The notes: generated from the letters alone by a model not told the origin. 64,000 nucleotides of DNA from Raphanus sativus (GCF_000801105.2 NC_079516.1:41396908-41460907), one strand, 5' to 3'. Numbered from the stretch's first letter, positions 44,957-58,899 are shown. Translations and numbers: made by a program.

Positions 44957-45907
44957 TTAACCTGAAGACCATGGTGATCTACTGTGTTGGAAACAGAAAG
45001 GAAACTGATCATCTGCAAAGGAAGACATCTTACTTTTATCTGCATCCATCTTCCATACAGAATCCAAGGAGCTCTCCCATGATGGAGAAGCCAAAGTGGG
45101 GTAACTTAAGCAGTAGCTTTGCTCTAAATAGATGTCTTTAACTGGTTGAGTTACTTTTACTGCAGAGTGATCAATCTCTTTCCATATATCATCCATCGAG
45201 TATCCGTCTTTGGTTTCTTGATTCATCTCCCTATTTCCTCCAGTGTCGTAAAAGCTTACTTTCCCTGACGACTGAAAAGACACATCTTGAGTATTGGTAG
45301 TGGTCATAGACGAAGAGCAGCAGTTGGAACATGAGGAACTTGGAGAAACATGACGCTTCTTTTCTTGAGTCTTCTTCCTCATATGAGTCCTCCAGTAATT
45401 CTTTATCTCGTTATCTGTTCTTCCTGGCAATTTCCGAGCTATTTTTGACCACCTACATATATAATATAGATGCCAAATTTTAAATATAAATTTACTGTTA
45501 CAGAAGTAATGATATATATATATATATATATATATATTCTGTGTTTCAAAGAAAAAATTTATAATATATTCTTTGTTTCTCGGATGATTTAGACCTGTTT
45601 CCCCATTTAGCGTGAAGCTCAAGGACAAGACGCTCTTCTTGTGGCGTCATCTTGCCACGTTTGAGACCAGGATGAAGGTAGTTAACCCACCTTAGCCTGC
45701 AACTCTTCCCTGTTCTGTTCAAACCTACAACCAAAACTAGCTCAGTAATACATGTTTCTTACCTATTTATCTTTCTCCCTCCACCTTCAAACCTGATACT
45801 TTTGCTATAAAATCCCACCGCCGATCTCCAAATAAGTGTACGAAATTTACCAGAATGATGTCTTCTTGTTCTGTCCATGGACCCTTTCGGTTTTCCTCTT
45901 GCATCAT
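44957..45907 (-). CDS. MYB48: R2R3-MYB transcription factor, MYB48/MYB59 type
   Basis: Nuclear DNA-binding regulator. Exons in coding order: 45793-45907, 45595-45724, 44957-45452; phases close, 246 residues. R2 begins [20 protein letters not shown] with [19 protein letters not shown] following; R3 is [20 protein letters not shown] followed by [20 protein letters not shown]. The tail ends in [14 protein letters not shown], a subgroup mark of MYB48/MYB59. Position supports MYB48 (At3g46130). In Arabidopsis MYB48 and MYB59 make several transcripts by alternative splicing and intron retention. Here intron 2 is 142 bp and carries a TA microsatellite; reading through it adds only a few residues after WGNR before a stop. 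Confidence 0.93.
45512..45537. repeat. TA microsatellite in MYB intron 2
   Basis: About 13 TA units near the middle of the 142-bp intron. Likely length-polymorphic. Confidence 0.85.
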
Positions 45908-46194
45908 ATTCATCTTCTCTCTCTCTGTCTCTGTCTCTCTATCTTTATCTCTAATATTACTATAATGTTATTTCTCAGCTTGCTTCACAATGGCATGCTC
46001 TGGCCACTATATATATAAGCTAAACACTGTGTTGTGTCCACGCGATATCACACTCACAATATTAAAACTCTTAATGATTTCTTTTTTTCGTCCAATCATA
46101 TACTGTCCATATTGTTTGAGGGATTATCCTATTGATAATGTAGGGTCTCTTTCTTATGATGTCACAAGGCCATTATATATATTAAAAAAAATCA

Positions 46195-46320
46195 AGAGGG
46201 TGATTGGTGTTACTGATGCAACACTCCCATTAATTCTGCTTTTTCTCTTTTGTGCCTATTCGTGTGTGATAATAAGAACTCTTTCTTATACCTTTTTGGC
46301 AGGCAGCACTATCTCGAATG
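46195..46320 (+). repeat. duplicated segment, copy 1 (MYB upstream region)
   Basis: The words acactcccattaattctg, gataataagaactctttcttat and ctttttggcaggc are shared with 47185-47310 in the same orientation. The copies are diverged and about 1 kb apart. Function unknown; neither copy holds a gene. Confidence 0.55.
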
Positions 46321-47184
46321 GGGATATAATTAGCATCAGAAAATCTTCTAAATCCAAGCTAAAAAGATGATGGTATGTTTTTCTATAGTTCCGTGTTATG
46401 TAGACCAGAAAAACTCTTTGTTTAAATTATCTAAGCGTGCTCAAAATTCGAAAATAAAAACATAGGGAGACACTAGATCTTTCTTGGCCTTTTCGGTGGG
46501 GATATGAAAGTACTGTGTCTCTTGACTTTATTAAGGGTTATACATATTGGTAGTAACTGTTGAAGTTTCTAAAAGGGAAAATAGACAAGAAGAAACAGAC
46601 AAAAGCTTTGCCAGCCTAAGAAAAATAAAGTCATATTGTTATAAGAGCCTGTGATAAGTAAGTTTTTGTATCTAGTATCAGAACTTGAGCTTGTAATTAG
46701 ATAGTATCATTTTAGGTCTTGAGTGGCTTAAGTTTATTTCTTCTTCGTTCTGCATGAGCGAAATAGCAGCGCAATTTTGAGAGAGATAGTCTGCTGGCAC
46801 ATGGAATCAGAGAATGTATGTACTTTCTTCTCTCTAGTTGGCATAATGTTCTCAAGATTTATTCCATGGAGACTCTGAAAAAGACATAGTAATCTGAGGG
46901 AAGTATACTGAGATTAATATGCTTATATAGTGTGTCTTAGGCTTAAACTTCCATTAGTAACTTGGATCCTGAAATTTAGCTAGAAGAAGAACCACATCTT
47001 GATCCTTTTCTTATGTCGTTAAGGTTCTAACTCATGGAATTAAAATAAACATGGCTCTTACATAATATAAGATATATTGACATATTGTGCACTTTTATAA
47101 TTTTTTCACCCTCTTGATCTCGAAAATATTACGGGTCTTTTGGTTCATTCCATATATGGGGCAAACAAGCATGTATTGATCATA
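46321..47184. other. MYB upstream intergenic region
   Basis: No gene seen. The word tcaagagggtga near 46192 occurs inverted as caccctcttgat near 47107. Confidence 0.4.
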
Positions 47185-47310
47185 TATAGAAGTGACTGAA
47201 GTACTCTGACGTAACACACCCATTAATTTTGTGTCTATTTTTGGTGGGTGTGTGTGGTTATAAGAACTCTTTCTTATATAACTTTTTTTGGCAGGCTCTC
47301 CAAATATGCA
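47185..47310 (+). repeat. duplicated segment, copy 2
   Basis: Second copy of the segment at 46195-46320 (cacccattaattttgtg, ttataagaactctttcttat, ttttttggcaggct). Confidence 0.55.
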
Positions 47311-47755
47311 AGTGCGTTATCTCCTATGTCAATGTCAATAGTTCAATCCAAAAACAAAACAAAAAGTATGTTCTACTATATATTCCCCTATCATTTCAAG
47401 CCAGAGAAAAAGTACAATTAAAATGGAATCTAACGAGGCCATTGATTGTGAGGATATGAGAACAGTATCTCATTTTGTCTATTTTTCACACTTTTTTTTT
47501 TGAGCAAAAATCTATTTTTCACACTTAAACTTCAATTAACTTTAGAAAGATATAGAGTTTGAGATACAGATTTTAGATGCAGGAATAAGAGGTCCATGTC
47601 CAAATGGACAATCGATTTTTTGAACATTATTAGTCAAAATCTAAATTGTGCCAAATTCAAATTGTACCAAACCCATTTTGGACCATGCCAATTGGATTGT
47701 CCGTGAGGTCCAATAAAACTCATTCTTTACATATACAAATACATATAATGTGAGA

Positions 47756-48128
47756 AAATATGATTTTGCGATTGTGATATGAAAAGATGATTTTATGATT
47801 TTGACGAAAAAACATGAATTACAGTTTTGATGGAAAACATAATTTTACGGTTTTGGTAGAAAACATAATTTTATGGTTTCAGCGGAAAACGTGATTTTAC
47901 AATTTTTCAGGAAAACATGATTTTACGGTCTACCCGGAAACAGTTTTACCAGGAAAACATGATTTTACGGTTTGGCGGAAACATAATTTTACGGTTTTTA
48001 CGAGAATATATGATTTCACAATTTTGGCAAAACTACGTGATTTTACGGTTTTGCCGGAAAACGTGATTTTACGGTTTTGACGGGAAACATAATTTAAAAA
48101 TTTTGGCAGGAAAACATATTTTTTATTT
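47756..48128 (+). repeat. minisatellite, unit about 26 bp
   Basis: About 14 imperfect tandem copies of a unit like acatgattttacggttttggcggaaa. Some units are shortened or contain small insertions. The array is not coding in any consistent frame and ends shortly before an ordinary sequence stretch. Confidence 0.8.
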
Positions 48129-48549
48129 TCCGATTTTAGTTTATTGGACGCCCACATCTAAATGGTTGCTACACAAATTTTCAGTTAGAGTTGGTTTTTG
48201 CCATTTGAACTACCAACCATTTACGTATTACCATATCAGAACTATTTTGGTTTGGACTGAATTATCCCATGGTCATCAGATCAATTAACATCCCTAAAAG
48301 GATTGGAAAACAAAGCCATCAGGAACAATCATATCCTCTGAAACCAAAAGCCAACAGAATTCAAGAATTCTTTGGAACCAAACATAAAATAGACTGTTGG
48401 ACCTTAGAGTCAATTAAAAAGAAGTCCAAGCAAACAGTTCCACCGAAAAAAAGAAAGAAGAGATACATGCACACCTTAAGAAGAACTTATTAATGGAAAG
48501 ATTGTGAAAGTCTTGTATTGCTCAAGAACACACCTTAACGAGCCATTGA

Positions 48550-48621
48550 GATCGAGGGACTTATACGTCAGGAGCACACTCTATGGATTGAGGGACTTAG
48601 ACGTCAGGAACATACTCTATG
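48550..48621 (+). repeat. 36-bp tandem duplication
   Basis: Two adjacent 36-bp copies (gatcgagggacttatacgtc... and gattgagggacttagacgtc...) differ at a handful of bases. Confidence 0.75.
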
Positions 48622-49213
48622 GCCCCACCTCCACTAGTCCTCCACTTTGGCTCGTGACTTCCACACGGACGCAAGTTAAATGGACCTTCTGCCCCCATTT
48701 CCCTCATTTGATTATTTCTGATTATAGTTTGCTATTGCTGTGAAAAACAAGTCAAAATCTGTGAAATTTGTTCGGACCAACTCTGCACTCAAAAAGATAT
48801 CGGTCAATGTTAACCCCTACCCCCTTCTTCGAGGCTTTGATTACAGATAAAGAATGTCAAGTAATATTTCAGATTCTATTATTGCATCATTTTTTTCTAT
48901 TTCATATTTCTCTTTTTTTTCTATTTCATATTTCTCAAGAGCATTTCTTTAGGATGTTTTTGCGTACGTATATGGAAACATGCTTGCGTTGCATGTGTGA
49001 TGTATCTTCGATTCTTATGTATAGTGTATGTACCATCATTGCACACGTAAGTAGTATAAATGCATATGTAAGCACATAGGTGCATTCCTACTGTTGATTT
49101 TAAATAAGTGTATTTGTATTATTAATATATTAAGTCTTGTTGTGTATTTATTATTCTGTTTAGTAAATAGCATAATAATATAATTAGTTACATATAATAT
49201 GATTAGTCTTGTT

Positions 49214-50457
49214 GTGTATTTAGGATCAACGATCTATTTCCACGAAAATTATAATTTAGTACCAGATATCTCCCAAACTATGATCTCATTCTATTTATTC
49301 CCAAATATGAAATTTAAGTTTTATTTCCGCACATGTTAAAATTTCAAATTTATATCTCCACATATACTGTATATAAAGTTTAAAATAAAAAAGCCCATGG
49401 AACATGATTTAAATTGGTTTACTATTAAGCCGTAAATCATTTTAAACCATTAACTAACCAAATTGGTTTATTATTTCAACGTTGACCCAATTTCTCTCCC
49501 TTTCTCACGTTAACGTTACACGTTACTCCACCAATCAACCACTAAAGCTTCGACGGACAAGAACACCATAGCGAACTGTATTTCTTTTTTTACAGGGTTT
49601 GATGATTGATGAAACGAAAAATGTAATCGCTGAGAGTATAAATCGAATTCTCTCTCTTCAAGGTTCAATTGTCTGCTCCTTTTTTATTGAATGATTTCGT
49701 TATGCCTGTGAATTCGAAATTGGGAAACGAAAGTGGTGATAAAGGGAAACGATTTGATAAAGGGTTTTGACTTCGATAAAGCCGATTCCAATCTTAGTTT
49801 CGCCGCAAATAACGGCATGCAATCCAATTTCATGCCGATGTCGTTCTTAAAAATAGCCTCGCCACTACATAAGGCTCATAATTTTTTTTTATCTTTGATT
49901 ACATTCTATGAAATTGGTTAAAGGTTTCTACTTTAACTTGATTAGCCTGTCTAGTTGTTGCAGCCTTGTGATTGAATTATATGGTATAAGTTAATTGACA
50001 TATTTTACCCAAAAAAAAAAAAAAAGTTAATTGACTGTGACATGGAAAAAAAAGAAGAGAATGATATGAAGATGATGACGTGAAACCTATCTCTCATTGG
50101 TACAAAAAAAATAGATCATTGAATTCTTGTTTGATTGTGAGAGAAGAAGAGATTCGATGGATCGAGAAAAAAAGTTTATGGTTCTGGATCTGTTGTGACT
50201 CGTGAGAGAGATGAAGTGATTTGATATGTTTTGGTTTAGATATGGTTTAGTTGGTTTTATGTTTGGTACGGTTTCGATATGTTCGATTACTATTGAGATT
50301 TAAAATTTCGTGAATTTGGTTTAACAAAAGCAACATTTGTGGGGAAATAAAACTGAAACTTATTAATTTGGAACAAAATAGAACGAGATAGTTTGTGAGA
50401 TATTTTGCGTTATACGATAGTTTTCATGGGGAAATAGGTCGTTCATCTGTGTATTTA
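49214..50457. mobile_element. Mutator-like non-autonomous element with 9-bp target duplication
   Basis: The element is 49223-50448 (1226 bp). Terminal inverted repeats of about 110 bp start GGATCAACGATCTATTTCC on the left and AGATGAACGACCTATTTCC on the right (reverse strand). They stay similar through CTCCCAAACTATGATCTCATT / CTCACAAACTATCTCGTTC. The 9-bp direct repeat GTGTATTTA flanks both ends exactly (49214-49222, 50449-50457), the Mutator hallmark. No transposase is visible. The interior around 49500-49870 is less AT-rich and has a partly open frame, so it may be captured host sequence (Pack-MULE), unproven. Confidence 0.85.
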
Positions 50458-50664
50458 TTATTTTATTTATTTATTCCATTTTATAAAGAATGTCACTTAA
50501 ATATTTTTTATACATATTAAAAATGATATAAATTTATTTATATTTTCATCAATTTAAGCAATACTATTTTAGATAAATATATTTATTTATGAAATCAATA
50601 CATGTTGAAATTAATATTGAACTGAATGAAAGTAAGTATAAATTTTATTGAAATTGCAAAATGA

Positions 50665-50916
50665 TACTCTTTCTGTTTCAAATTAAATGATGTTTTAGAG
50701 AGTTTTTGATGTTTCAGAATACATGATGTTTGATGTTTTTATATTAATCTTTGTTGTATTGAAAATTGTGTGATCAGTGATATTTGATACTTATTTTTAA
50801 TGATTGGATGAAGTAGTTTTGATTTATATTTTTAATGTCACTTTTTAAGAAAGAGTGTGTACCTTAATTCTTGCGCATATACCCAAAACATCAAGTATTT
50901 TGGAACAGATGGAGTA
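50665..50916. mobile_element. MITE 1 (TACTC...GGAGTA ends)
   Basis: The ends are tactctttctgtttcaaat and atcaagtattttggaacagatggagta, inverted copies of the tactccctccgtttc type seen on many plant MITEs. About 250 bp, no coding. The exact target duplication is not resolved. Confidence 0.6.
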
Positions 50917-50974
50917 TATATTATATGACAAAAAATAACTCTAAAATGACAATTAATATGAAGCAAAGGAAATA

Positions 50975-51216
50975 TTCTCTCTGTTTTTAAAAGATGGATT
51001 TTTTAGTGTTTTCATACATATTAAGAAAATGCATTATATTATTATAATAAACTTATTGTTTTCTGTAGTTTTCAATTTTCAACAACTTTTGGCCAATAGT
51101 AATCCAATAAAAATCAATTAATTTTTTTAAAGTTTGCAATTTTTCATAGAAAACATAAAACAACCATCTTTTAAAAATAATTTTGTTTTCCAGAACGACC
51201 ATCTTTGGAGGGAGTA
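50975..51216. mobile_element. MITE 2, same end type
   Basis: The ends are attctctctgtttttaaaag and ccatctttggagggagta. The interior contains ttttagtgttttcatacatattaa and accaatagtaatccaataaaa-like wording shared with MITE 3. Confidence 0.6.
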
Positions 51217-51264
51217 GTAAATAGCATGTGTCTATGCAGTGCTATATATTAATTAATTATATAC

Positions 51265-51499
51265 TACTCCTTCCGTTTTCAAAAGATAGACTTTTTAGTA
51301 TTTTCACATATACTAAAAACACATTAAATCATTATAATAAATTTATCGTTTTCTGTAATTTTCAGTTTTCAATAGCTTTTAACCAATAGTAATCCAATAA
51401 AACCAATTAATTTTCTTAAAGTTTGTAACTTTTTTCATAAAAAATATAAACTATACATCTTTTTGAAACAAAATATTTTTTCCAAAACATGAATTAGTA
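51265..51499. mobile_element. MITE 3, same family as MITE 2
   Basis: Begins tactccttccgttttcaaaag, shares its interior with MITE 2 (ttttagtattttcacatatac, aaccaatagtaatccaataaa) and ends near ccaaaacatgaattagta. Its right end is more decayed. Confidence 0.6.
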
Positions 51500-52610
51500 C
51501 TATTTTGTAACTAAAGCAGAGACCCAAGTTAATCAAAAGAAAAATTGTCAGTGTGAGCAAAGAAGAAACCGCGTGGAATTAGATCAAATGACGCATCACA
51601 CATCACTCTCTTATTCTTATTTTATTCTGTTTTGCTTCCGAAGATTTCTCTCTATATAGTTTCCATACATCCATCAAGTTCACACTTTGTTATTAGGGGC
51701 CTTGATATTATTCCAATTATGACCATCATTGAATCTCCGTCGGTTTCAGATTGTGATCTTAATCAGTTGAACTTGACCCATCTCCCAAAAAATATCGGTA
51801 AAAAGCCTAGAATAGTCTTCGAAATCTATAGAATCACAATGGGGAAAACACAAATGTAACCATGATCTACCAGTTCATGGTGAAATCATCAGCCACTAGA
51901 TTGCCATGAATCGGTTAATTATTATATATAACTTACAAGTTCACATGAGTGGGAGGATATATGATATCTAAGAAAGAAAGAAAAATTAAACAAATAAAAA
52001 ATATATATATGGAAAATTATGTAGCTAATGAGTGATAGTAATTTAATATCGGTCACTTAGAGAAAAACATAATAACAACATAAATACAAGTATCTATGTT
52101 CTCTTGTTGATCACTGCGGTGACAAGACCAAGACGTATCGTCCAATAGGCACGACTCGTAAAAGTATAAAAAACGAATAATATGTGCTAAGTGGATAAAT
52201 AAGTAGTAAAAATATTAATGAATAAACAAAATACAAAAAAAAACATTTTTTCAAATACAAAAACATTGACTAACCAAACAAAATCTAGACGTATTTAGAG
52301 TGGATATGGATGTTATGAATTATACTTTCTAACCAAGAAAAAAAATTTAGGTGGCGGCGGCTTACGAATGCATGAACGGAGAGAAAATACATAATATGAC
52401 GAGTTATAAAAATAATAAAATTCCCAAACCTAGATTTTCCATTTCTTAAGGAATGACTAGTTTCATGTGCACAAAAAAAAAAGGAAATGACTAGTTTCCT
52501 TTTATCGATGACGGTGAATGACAAGAATACCACTTTTCACTAGCTTGCAGACCAAGTCGAAGGGCATTTTCGTAAATTAATAATATCTTTACACGCCCGA
52601 CCTCGTTCCC
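51500..52610. other. intergenic region upstream of the zinc finger gene
   Basis: A short open frame at 51632-51859 has no recognisable motif and no promoter I can point to; I leave it unassigned. The rest is AT-rich and probably holds the distal promoter of the zinc finger gene. Confidence 0.4.
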
Positions 52611-52611
52611 C

Positions 52612-52619
52612 TATAAATA
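52612..52619 (+). promoter_or_regulatory. TATA box of the zinc finger gene
   Basis: ctataaatacc lies about 130 bp upstream of the ATG at 52742, followed by a leader rich in caa and aga words. Confidence 0.75.
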
Positions 52620-52741
52620 CCAGACCATCACAAGTGAAACAACACAAACTAAAAACTCCCAACCATAGAGAGAGAAGAAACACACCAAAGTGAAGAAGTC
52701 AGTTTTAAATCTAATCCAATTTAGAATAACAATCATCAACC

Positions 52742-53371
52742 ATGGTTGCAAGAAGAAGTGAGAATCTTGATCGGACGGTGGAAAATACGGCGGAGAAACT
52801 TGATCGGACTGTGGAAGATACGGCGGCGTATAAAGAGACACTTGAGAGGACGGTGGAAGATAAGGCGGCGAACTGTCTGATGCTGTTATCAAGAATTGGA
52901 GAAAACGGCGGCGGAGGAGGAGGCCGAGAGAGTCGCCGTGTCTACAGGTGCAAAACTTGTATGAAAGAGTTCTCGTCGTTTCAATCGCTAGGAGGCCATC
53001 GCGCGAGCCACAATAAACACGCTAACAACAGCAGCAGCGACGAACAGTCGTCGCTTTCTTCTGGATCCGTCGCTAAGAAGAAGAAGACCACCACGAACAC
53101 AACAAGCAGGCATATTTGTCCGATATGTGGCGTGGAGTTTCCGATGGGACAGGCTCTCGGTGGTCACATGAGGAAGCATAGGAACGAAGAGGAGGCTAGC
53201 GGCGCGTTGGTTACACGGTCTTTTTTTCCTGAGGCGACGACTACGACGATGATTACGACATTGAAGAAATCGAGCAGTGGGAAAAGAGTTGCGTGTTTTG
53301 ACTTTGGGCCAGCAGATTCTGTGGAGAGTGGGATCAATTTGGAGTTGGAGTTGGGAATAAACATGTACTGA
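52742..53371 (+). CDS. C2H2 zinc finger repressor, ZAT7/ZAT12-like
   Basis: Intronless, 209 residues, nuclear transcription factor of the C1-2i class, usually stress-induced. Two fingers: C70/C73/H86/H90 with FQSLGGH in place of QALGGH, and C126/C129/H142/H146 with the canonical QALGGH. The L-box-like part is [14 protein letters not shown] basic stretch KKKK lies at 112-115. The C-terminus holds an LxLxL EAR repression motif (NLELEL, 199-204). Residues 9-41 are an imperfect threefold repeat of (L)DRTVEDTA, absent from the ZAT7 sequence as I remember it, making the protein longer than usual. Position matches the At3g46070-46090 cluster (ZAT7); here only one copy is present. Confidence 0.92.
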   Translation: MVARRSENLDRTVENTAEKLDRTVEDTAAYKETLERTVEDKAANCLMLLSRIGENGGGGGGRESRRVYRCKTCMKEFSSFQSLGGHRASHNKHANNSSSDEQSSLSSGSVAKKKKTTTNTTSRHICPICGVEFPMGQALGGHMRKHRNEEEASGALVTRSFFPEATTTTMITTLKKSSSGKRVACFDFGPADSVESGINLELELGINMY

Positions 53372-53912
53372 TGTTCTCGTATTCTCTGAATATAGTCTAT
53401 GATACTCTTATTTTTTTAGTTTTCTAGGGTTAAGAAGCCTAGCATCTTGATTTTGCATAGAGTTGTATATGAGATATGATTTTACATGAAAACTCGTCAA
53501 GGGTTGAGATATGAATGTTGCATCAGTTTTCAAAACTAGAATATTACTATTGTGACACGTCTAGTTGTTATGTTTAACCGCAACTGAATTTGAAAAGTTT
53601 CATGATCACTAAAACAATCAGAAAGCTACTGCGTAATCAAATATAGTTGTTCGGTGGAATCAAAGGGAATAATATGCATTTGCTGAATCTGTCGCTTTAA
53701 TGGTTTCGTAAGATGAGTAGACAAATCTTAGAAGTTTAGGGATTAAATAAAAGAGCAAAGCAATGGAAACATAAGAATAAGAAAAGGCAATTTAGAAGGA
53801 ATCAAGACATGTTGGAGGATAAAACCAAAAAAAAAATTACATAAGCACCCAAGCTGACGACATCTTAGTTTTTTTTTTCACTTAAAACTTCAATTTTTAT
53901 ATTTTTTTCTTA
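53372..53912. other. convergent 3' flanks of zinc finger gene and RAB8 gene
   Basis: Contains the 3' UTRs of the two converging genes. No other feature recognised. Confidence 0.45.
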
Positions 53913-55229
<1,317 letters not shown>

Positions 55230-55600
55230 CGAGGATGATTCTAAAATGGACAATAAAACCAAAAAAAAAACTCAGAGATCAAACCATTTTTTTTTATCTT
55301 TGTTTCATTCAGAGAAACCAAATCGTAGAAGAAGATCAGGAGGAGAAAACACGTACCGGATGAAAGGAAACAGAGAAGAAACCGATGTAATCGGAGCTAA
55401 GGACGGCTAAAATGCGCCACTCCTCGATTTAGATTCCCTCTTCTCCCTGCTTCTTCTTCGTCTTCGTCTTCTTCGCTGTGCACGATAGGATACCACGCGC
55501 AAGTTAACACTAGAAAACGATGAGGAGGGAACGATTCTTCCTTCTCTTCGAAAGGGCCACGAAGCCTTATGGGCCTTTTATTAATCACTTAAATAAATAT
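55230..55600 (-). promoter_or_regulatory. leader, leader intron and promoter of the RAB8 gene
   Basis: Holds the proposed leader exon upstream of 55357 and its intron down to 55242. The word cttatgggcctttta near 55566 holds a TGGGCC (site II) motif. CT-rich triplets (cttcttcttcgtcttcg) on the plus strand near 55451 lie in the transcribed leader or core promoter. Confidence 0.5.
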
Positions 55601-55724
55601 ATATCCAAATCACCTAGCTGGACCAACTTGGCTTTCATCTTAATTGCATCCCCGAACTGCCATCTGTCACTGTGCCTATCGCTAATACCTTAACTGATGA
55701 ACCGGCAATACATAGAGATGCAAA

Positions 55725-55751
55725 TACTACTACTACTACTACTACTACTAA
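55725..55751. repeat. TAC/ACT trinucleotide microsatellite
   Basis: About nine units of act in a row. Confidence 0.8.
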
Positions 55752-56631
55752 TGGCTAAAGCCTAAAATCATCATAGAGTAGGTAGAGAAATAACGTGTTT
55801 ATTTATTTCTAAAAGAAATTCTAGAGACTATGAAATTTAATTTCGCAACTTCTTTATCAGCAACTTTGAAATTTTCTTAACACATAAAGTCAGAATGAGG
55901 ACGTTTGATCCAACTGTCAGGTCTTTTTCCGTTTAGGAAGTTGCCAACTACTGTAACATTCAACATGAAATGCGTAGAAATGTGGAAGTTTCTTGATCCT
56001 AGATAATAATGAAGATGAAATTTGTACAACCATTTGGATTATATTTGTCAACTCAGAGAATCCATTTTGATTAGCTTTGTAGATAACAATGTTAAACATA
56101 TATATGCTACACCCAAATGACTGAACACCACATATCAAAATATACCGAAAGAAAACTGCATTAACGTATTTAATTTACACAATTTATTAATTATAACACA
56201 TACACATTTATACTAATTGATACCACATCAGACAATATTAATTTTCACTTAAGAACAGTTTATTGTTAGTAATTATTAAAATAATCGTTTCAAAGAACTT
56301 AGAAAAAAAACTCTTCAATCTCTAATTTCTTTTTACTCTAAATAATCTTTTTCTAATTATGGATTTCTTTCAAGGTATGACTCTCCTCCTGATTCTTCTT
56401 CTTCCTGGTCAGACCGGCAAACAAGCTAATCTGCTGATTTCAAATTCAGTTTTTGGGCTTTCTGGTTGTGGAACTTCATTTAAATTGATTTGAATTCGTT
56501 GTTTGTTTGTCTGGATTCATTAATTTAATGCCATTGGATTCATTAATTCAACCACATCCCTTGTTGTTGTTTTTTTACGACAACTCCCTTGTTGTATTCC
56601 AAAACTATATTAAAAACAGTTAGAAAATCAA
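55752..56631. other. intergenic, no gene seen
   Basis: AT-rich sequence between RAB8 and a Tourist-like MITE. Nothing recognised. Confidence 0.45.
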
Positions 56632-56873
56632 TTAGAGCATCTCCAATGTAAAACTCCATTTTTTCCTCTAAAATGGAGTAAAAGTGAATCTGGAGTAAAA
56701 TTGCTTCAACCCTACTCCATTTTTCACTCCATAATAGAGTCATGAACAAACAAAAAATAAATTAAACTTCAAAATGGAGTGAGATATGGAGTTGGGTTGG
56801 AGCATATGTTACTCTATAATCACTTTTACTCTATTTTAGAATTAAAAATGGAGTTGGGTTGGAGATGCCCTTA
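56632..56873. mobile_element. Tourist/Harbinger-like MITE with TTA duplication
   Basis: Element 56635-56870 (236 bp). The ends are GAGCATCTCCAATG and (reverse strand) GGGCATCTCCAACCC. TTA flanks both sides (56632-56634 and 56871-56873), the target duplication typical of PIF/Harbinger MITEs. The interior repeats words like ctccattttt and aaaatggagt. Confidence 0.8.
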
Positions 56874-57229
56874 GTCATCTAAAAGTCTCCAAAATAATGG
56901 AAATATGGAGTTTTGTCATCACACCTTCCATCGTGTATGATAATTAAGGACTACAAAATTGACAAATCGAAGTTTTTGATGTTTGAAAAACGTCTCAGCA
57001 TGTTTAACTGCGAGTAATGTTTAATAAGCAGAACTAGAGTCGATCAAAGAAATCTAATTTAGTTCGTACAATACAAATTCACGGTTGCATGACGACTGAC
57101 GAACTCAAAAACCGAAATAAGTCGTCTATTCTCTCCTAAATGGTCTAAAGCATCTGAGTACATTGACGAGTTCAAAAAAAGCAGGGAAATACAACCCGAT
57201 ATAACAGGAACTCGTGTGAAGCTGCTGCT
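56874..57229. other. RPS15a downstream flank
   Basis: Intergenic sequence and probably the RPS15a 3' UTR. No other feature seen. Confidence 0.4.
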
Positions 57230-58090
<861 letters not shown>

Positions 58091-58389
58091 TCAAACTGAA
58101 AATCAGAAAGAGAAAAAGAAACTGAGCTTAACAACGAATCGTTGTAAATCATACTTGCTTTTTGGCATTTCCTAAATTAAAAATGATAGAGAACAGAACA
58201 AGTAAACATCAATTCAAGCATTAATACAAGAAAATGATCCTAATGAAACTAACGGGAGTGGCATAACAAACGAGTCCAAACTAGGAAATGGAACTACGGG
58301 TGTGACAACAACATATTTAAAAAGGTAATACATCAGATAAAGAGAGCCGTCTTTGTTCCATTTTTATTTTCATTTTTTAAATTTCTGAC

Positions 58390-58560
58390 CTTGAAATTGA
58401 AGCAGGGAGCAGCGCCGACGCCTCTCGTTAGTCTGGAAGTAGAGATAAAAAGAAGAGCTAGAAGGCGGAATGAAAACTAGGGTTTTAGCTTTTCTTATAC
58501 GGGTTACGGACAGGATCCACTTGGTCCATACTACGTATGTATTCGGCCCATTGTAGTTCG
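58390..58560 (-). promoter_or_regulatory. RPS15a promoter with telo-box and site II
   Basis: On the minus strand AAAACCCTAG at about 58478-58487 is a telo-box. TGGGCC at about 58545-58550 is a site II element. The pair is characteristic of plant ribosomal protein genes and links expression to growth. The leader exon (about 58391-58440) lies just downstream. Confidence 0.8.
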
Positions 58561-58899
58561 TTATGGATATCTTTATTTGACATCTTCCCCATTAAGCCTT
58601 TCCGCAATCTAACGGTCTATATTGAAACATGTAGTTAATTAGTGAAGAACAAGTCAAATGAAATGTTTTAACGGGCCCGTCAAAGAGTGAAACTTTTATT
58701 CTTGGTTCAGATAACCATTTAAATTATTTTAAAATTTAAAGGTTTATATAATATTTTTTTTTTAACTCGAAGAAAATTGAGATACGGTCGATAAAAAATT
58801 AAAGACAAAGAACACAAACCAAACAAAATAAAATAAAGACATAAACAGAGCCTAAAGCTCATATATGTCCTTATATAATATTTTAGTTTTGTCTAAAAT
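58561..58899. other. upstream flank of RPS15a
   Basis: AT-rich apart from a second GGCCC word (aacgggcccgtc near 58670). No gene seen. Confidence 0.4.

Noticed and set aside
47756..48128. CRISPR-like repeat array
   Set aside because: Units are contiguous and diverged with no unique spacers; it is a plant minisatellite.
51632..51859. 75-residue frame upstream of the zinc finger gene
   Set aside because: No motif, no clear promoter and no recognisable similarity; left unassigned.
52611..52892. Pro-rich minus-strand frame with [14 protein letters not shown] repeats
   Set aside because: Mirror of the DRTVED repeat of the ZAT-like gene; no promoter or family support.
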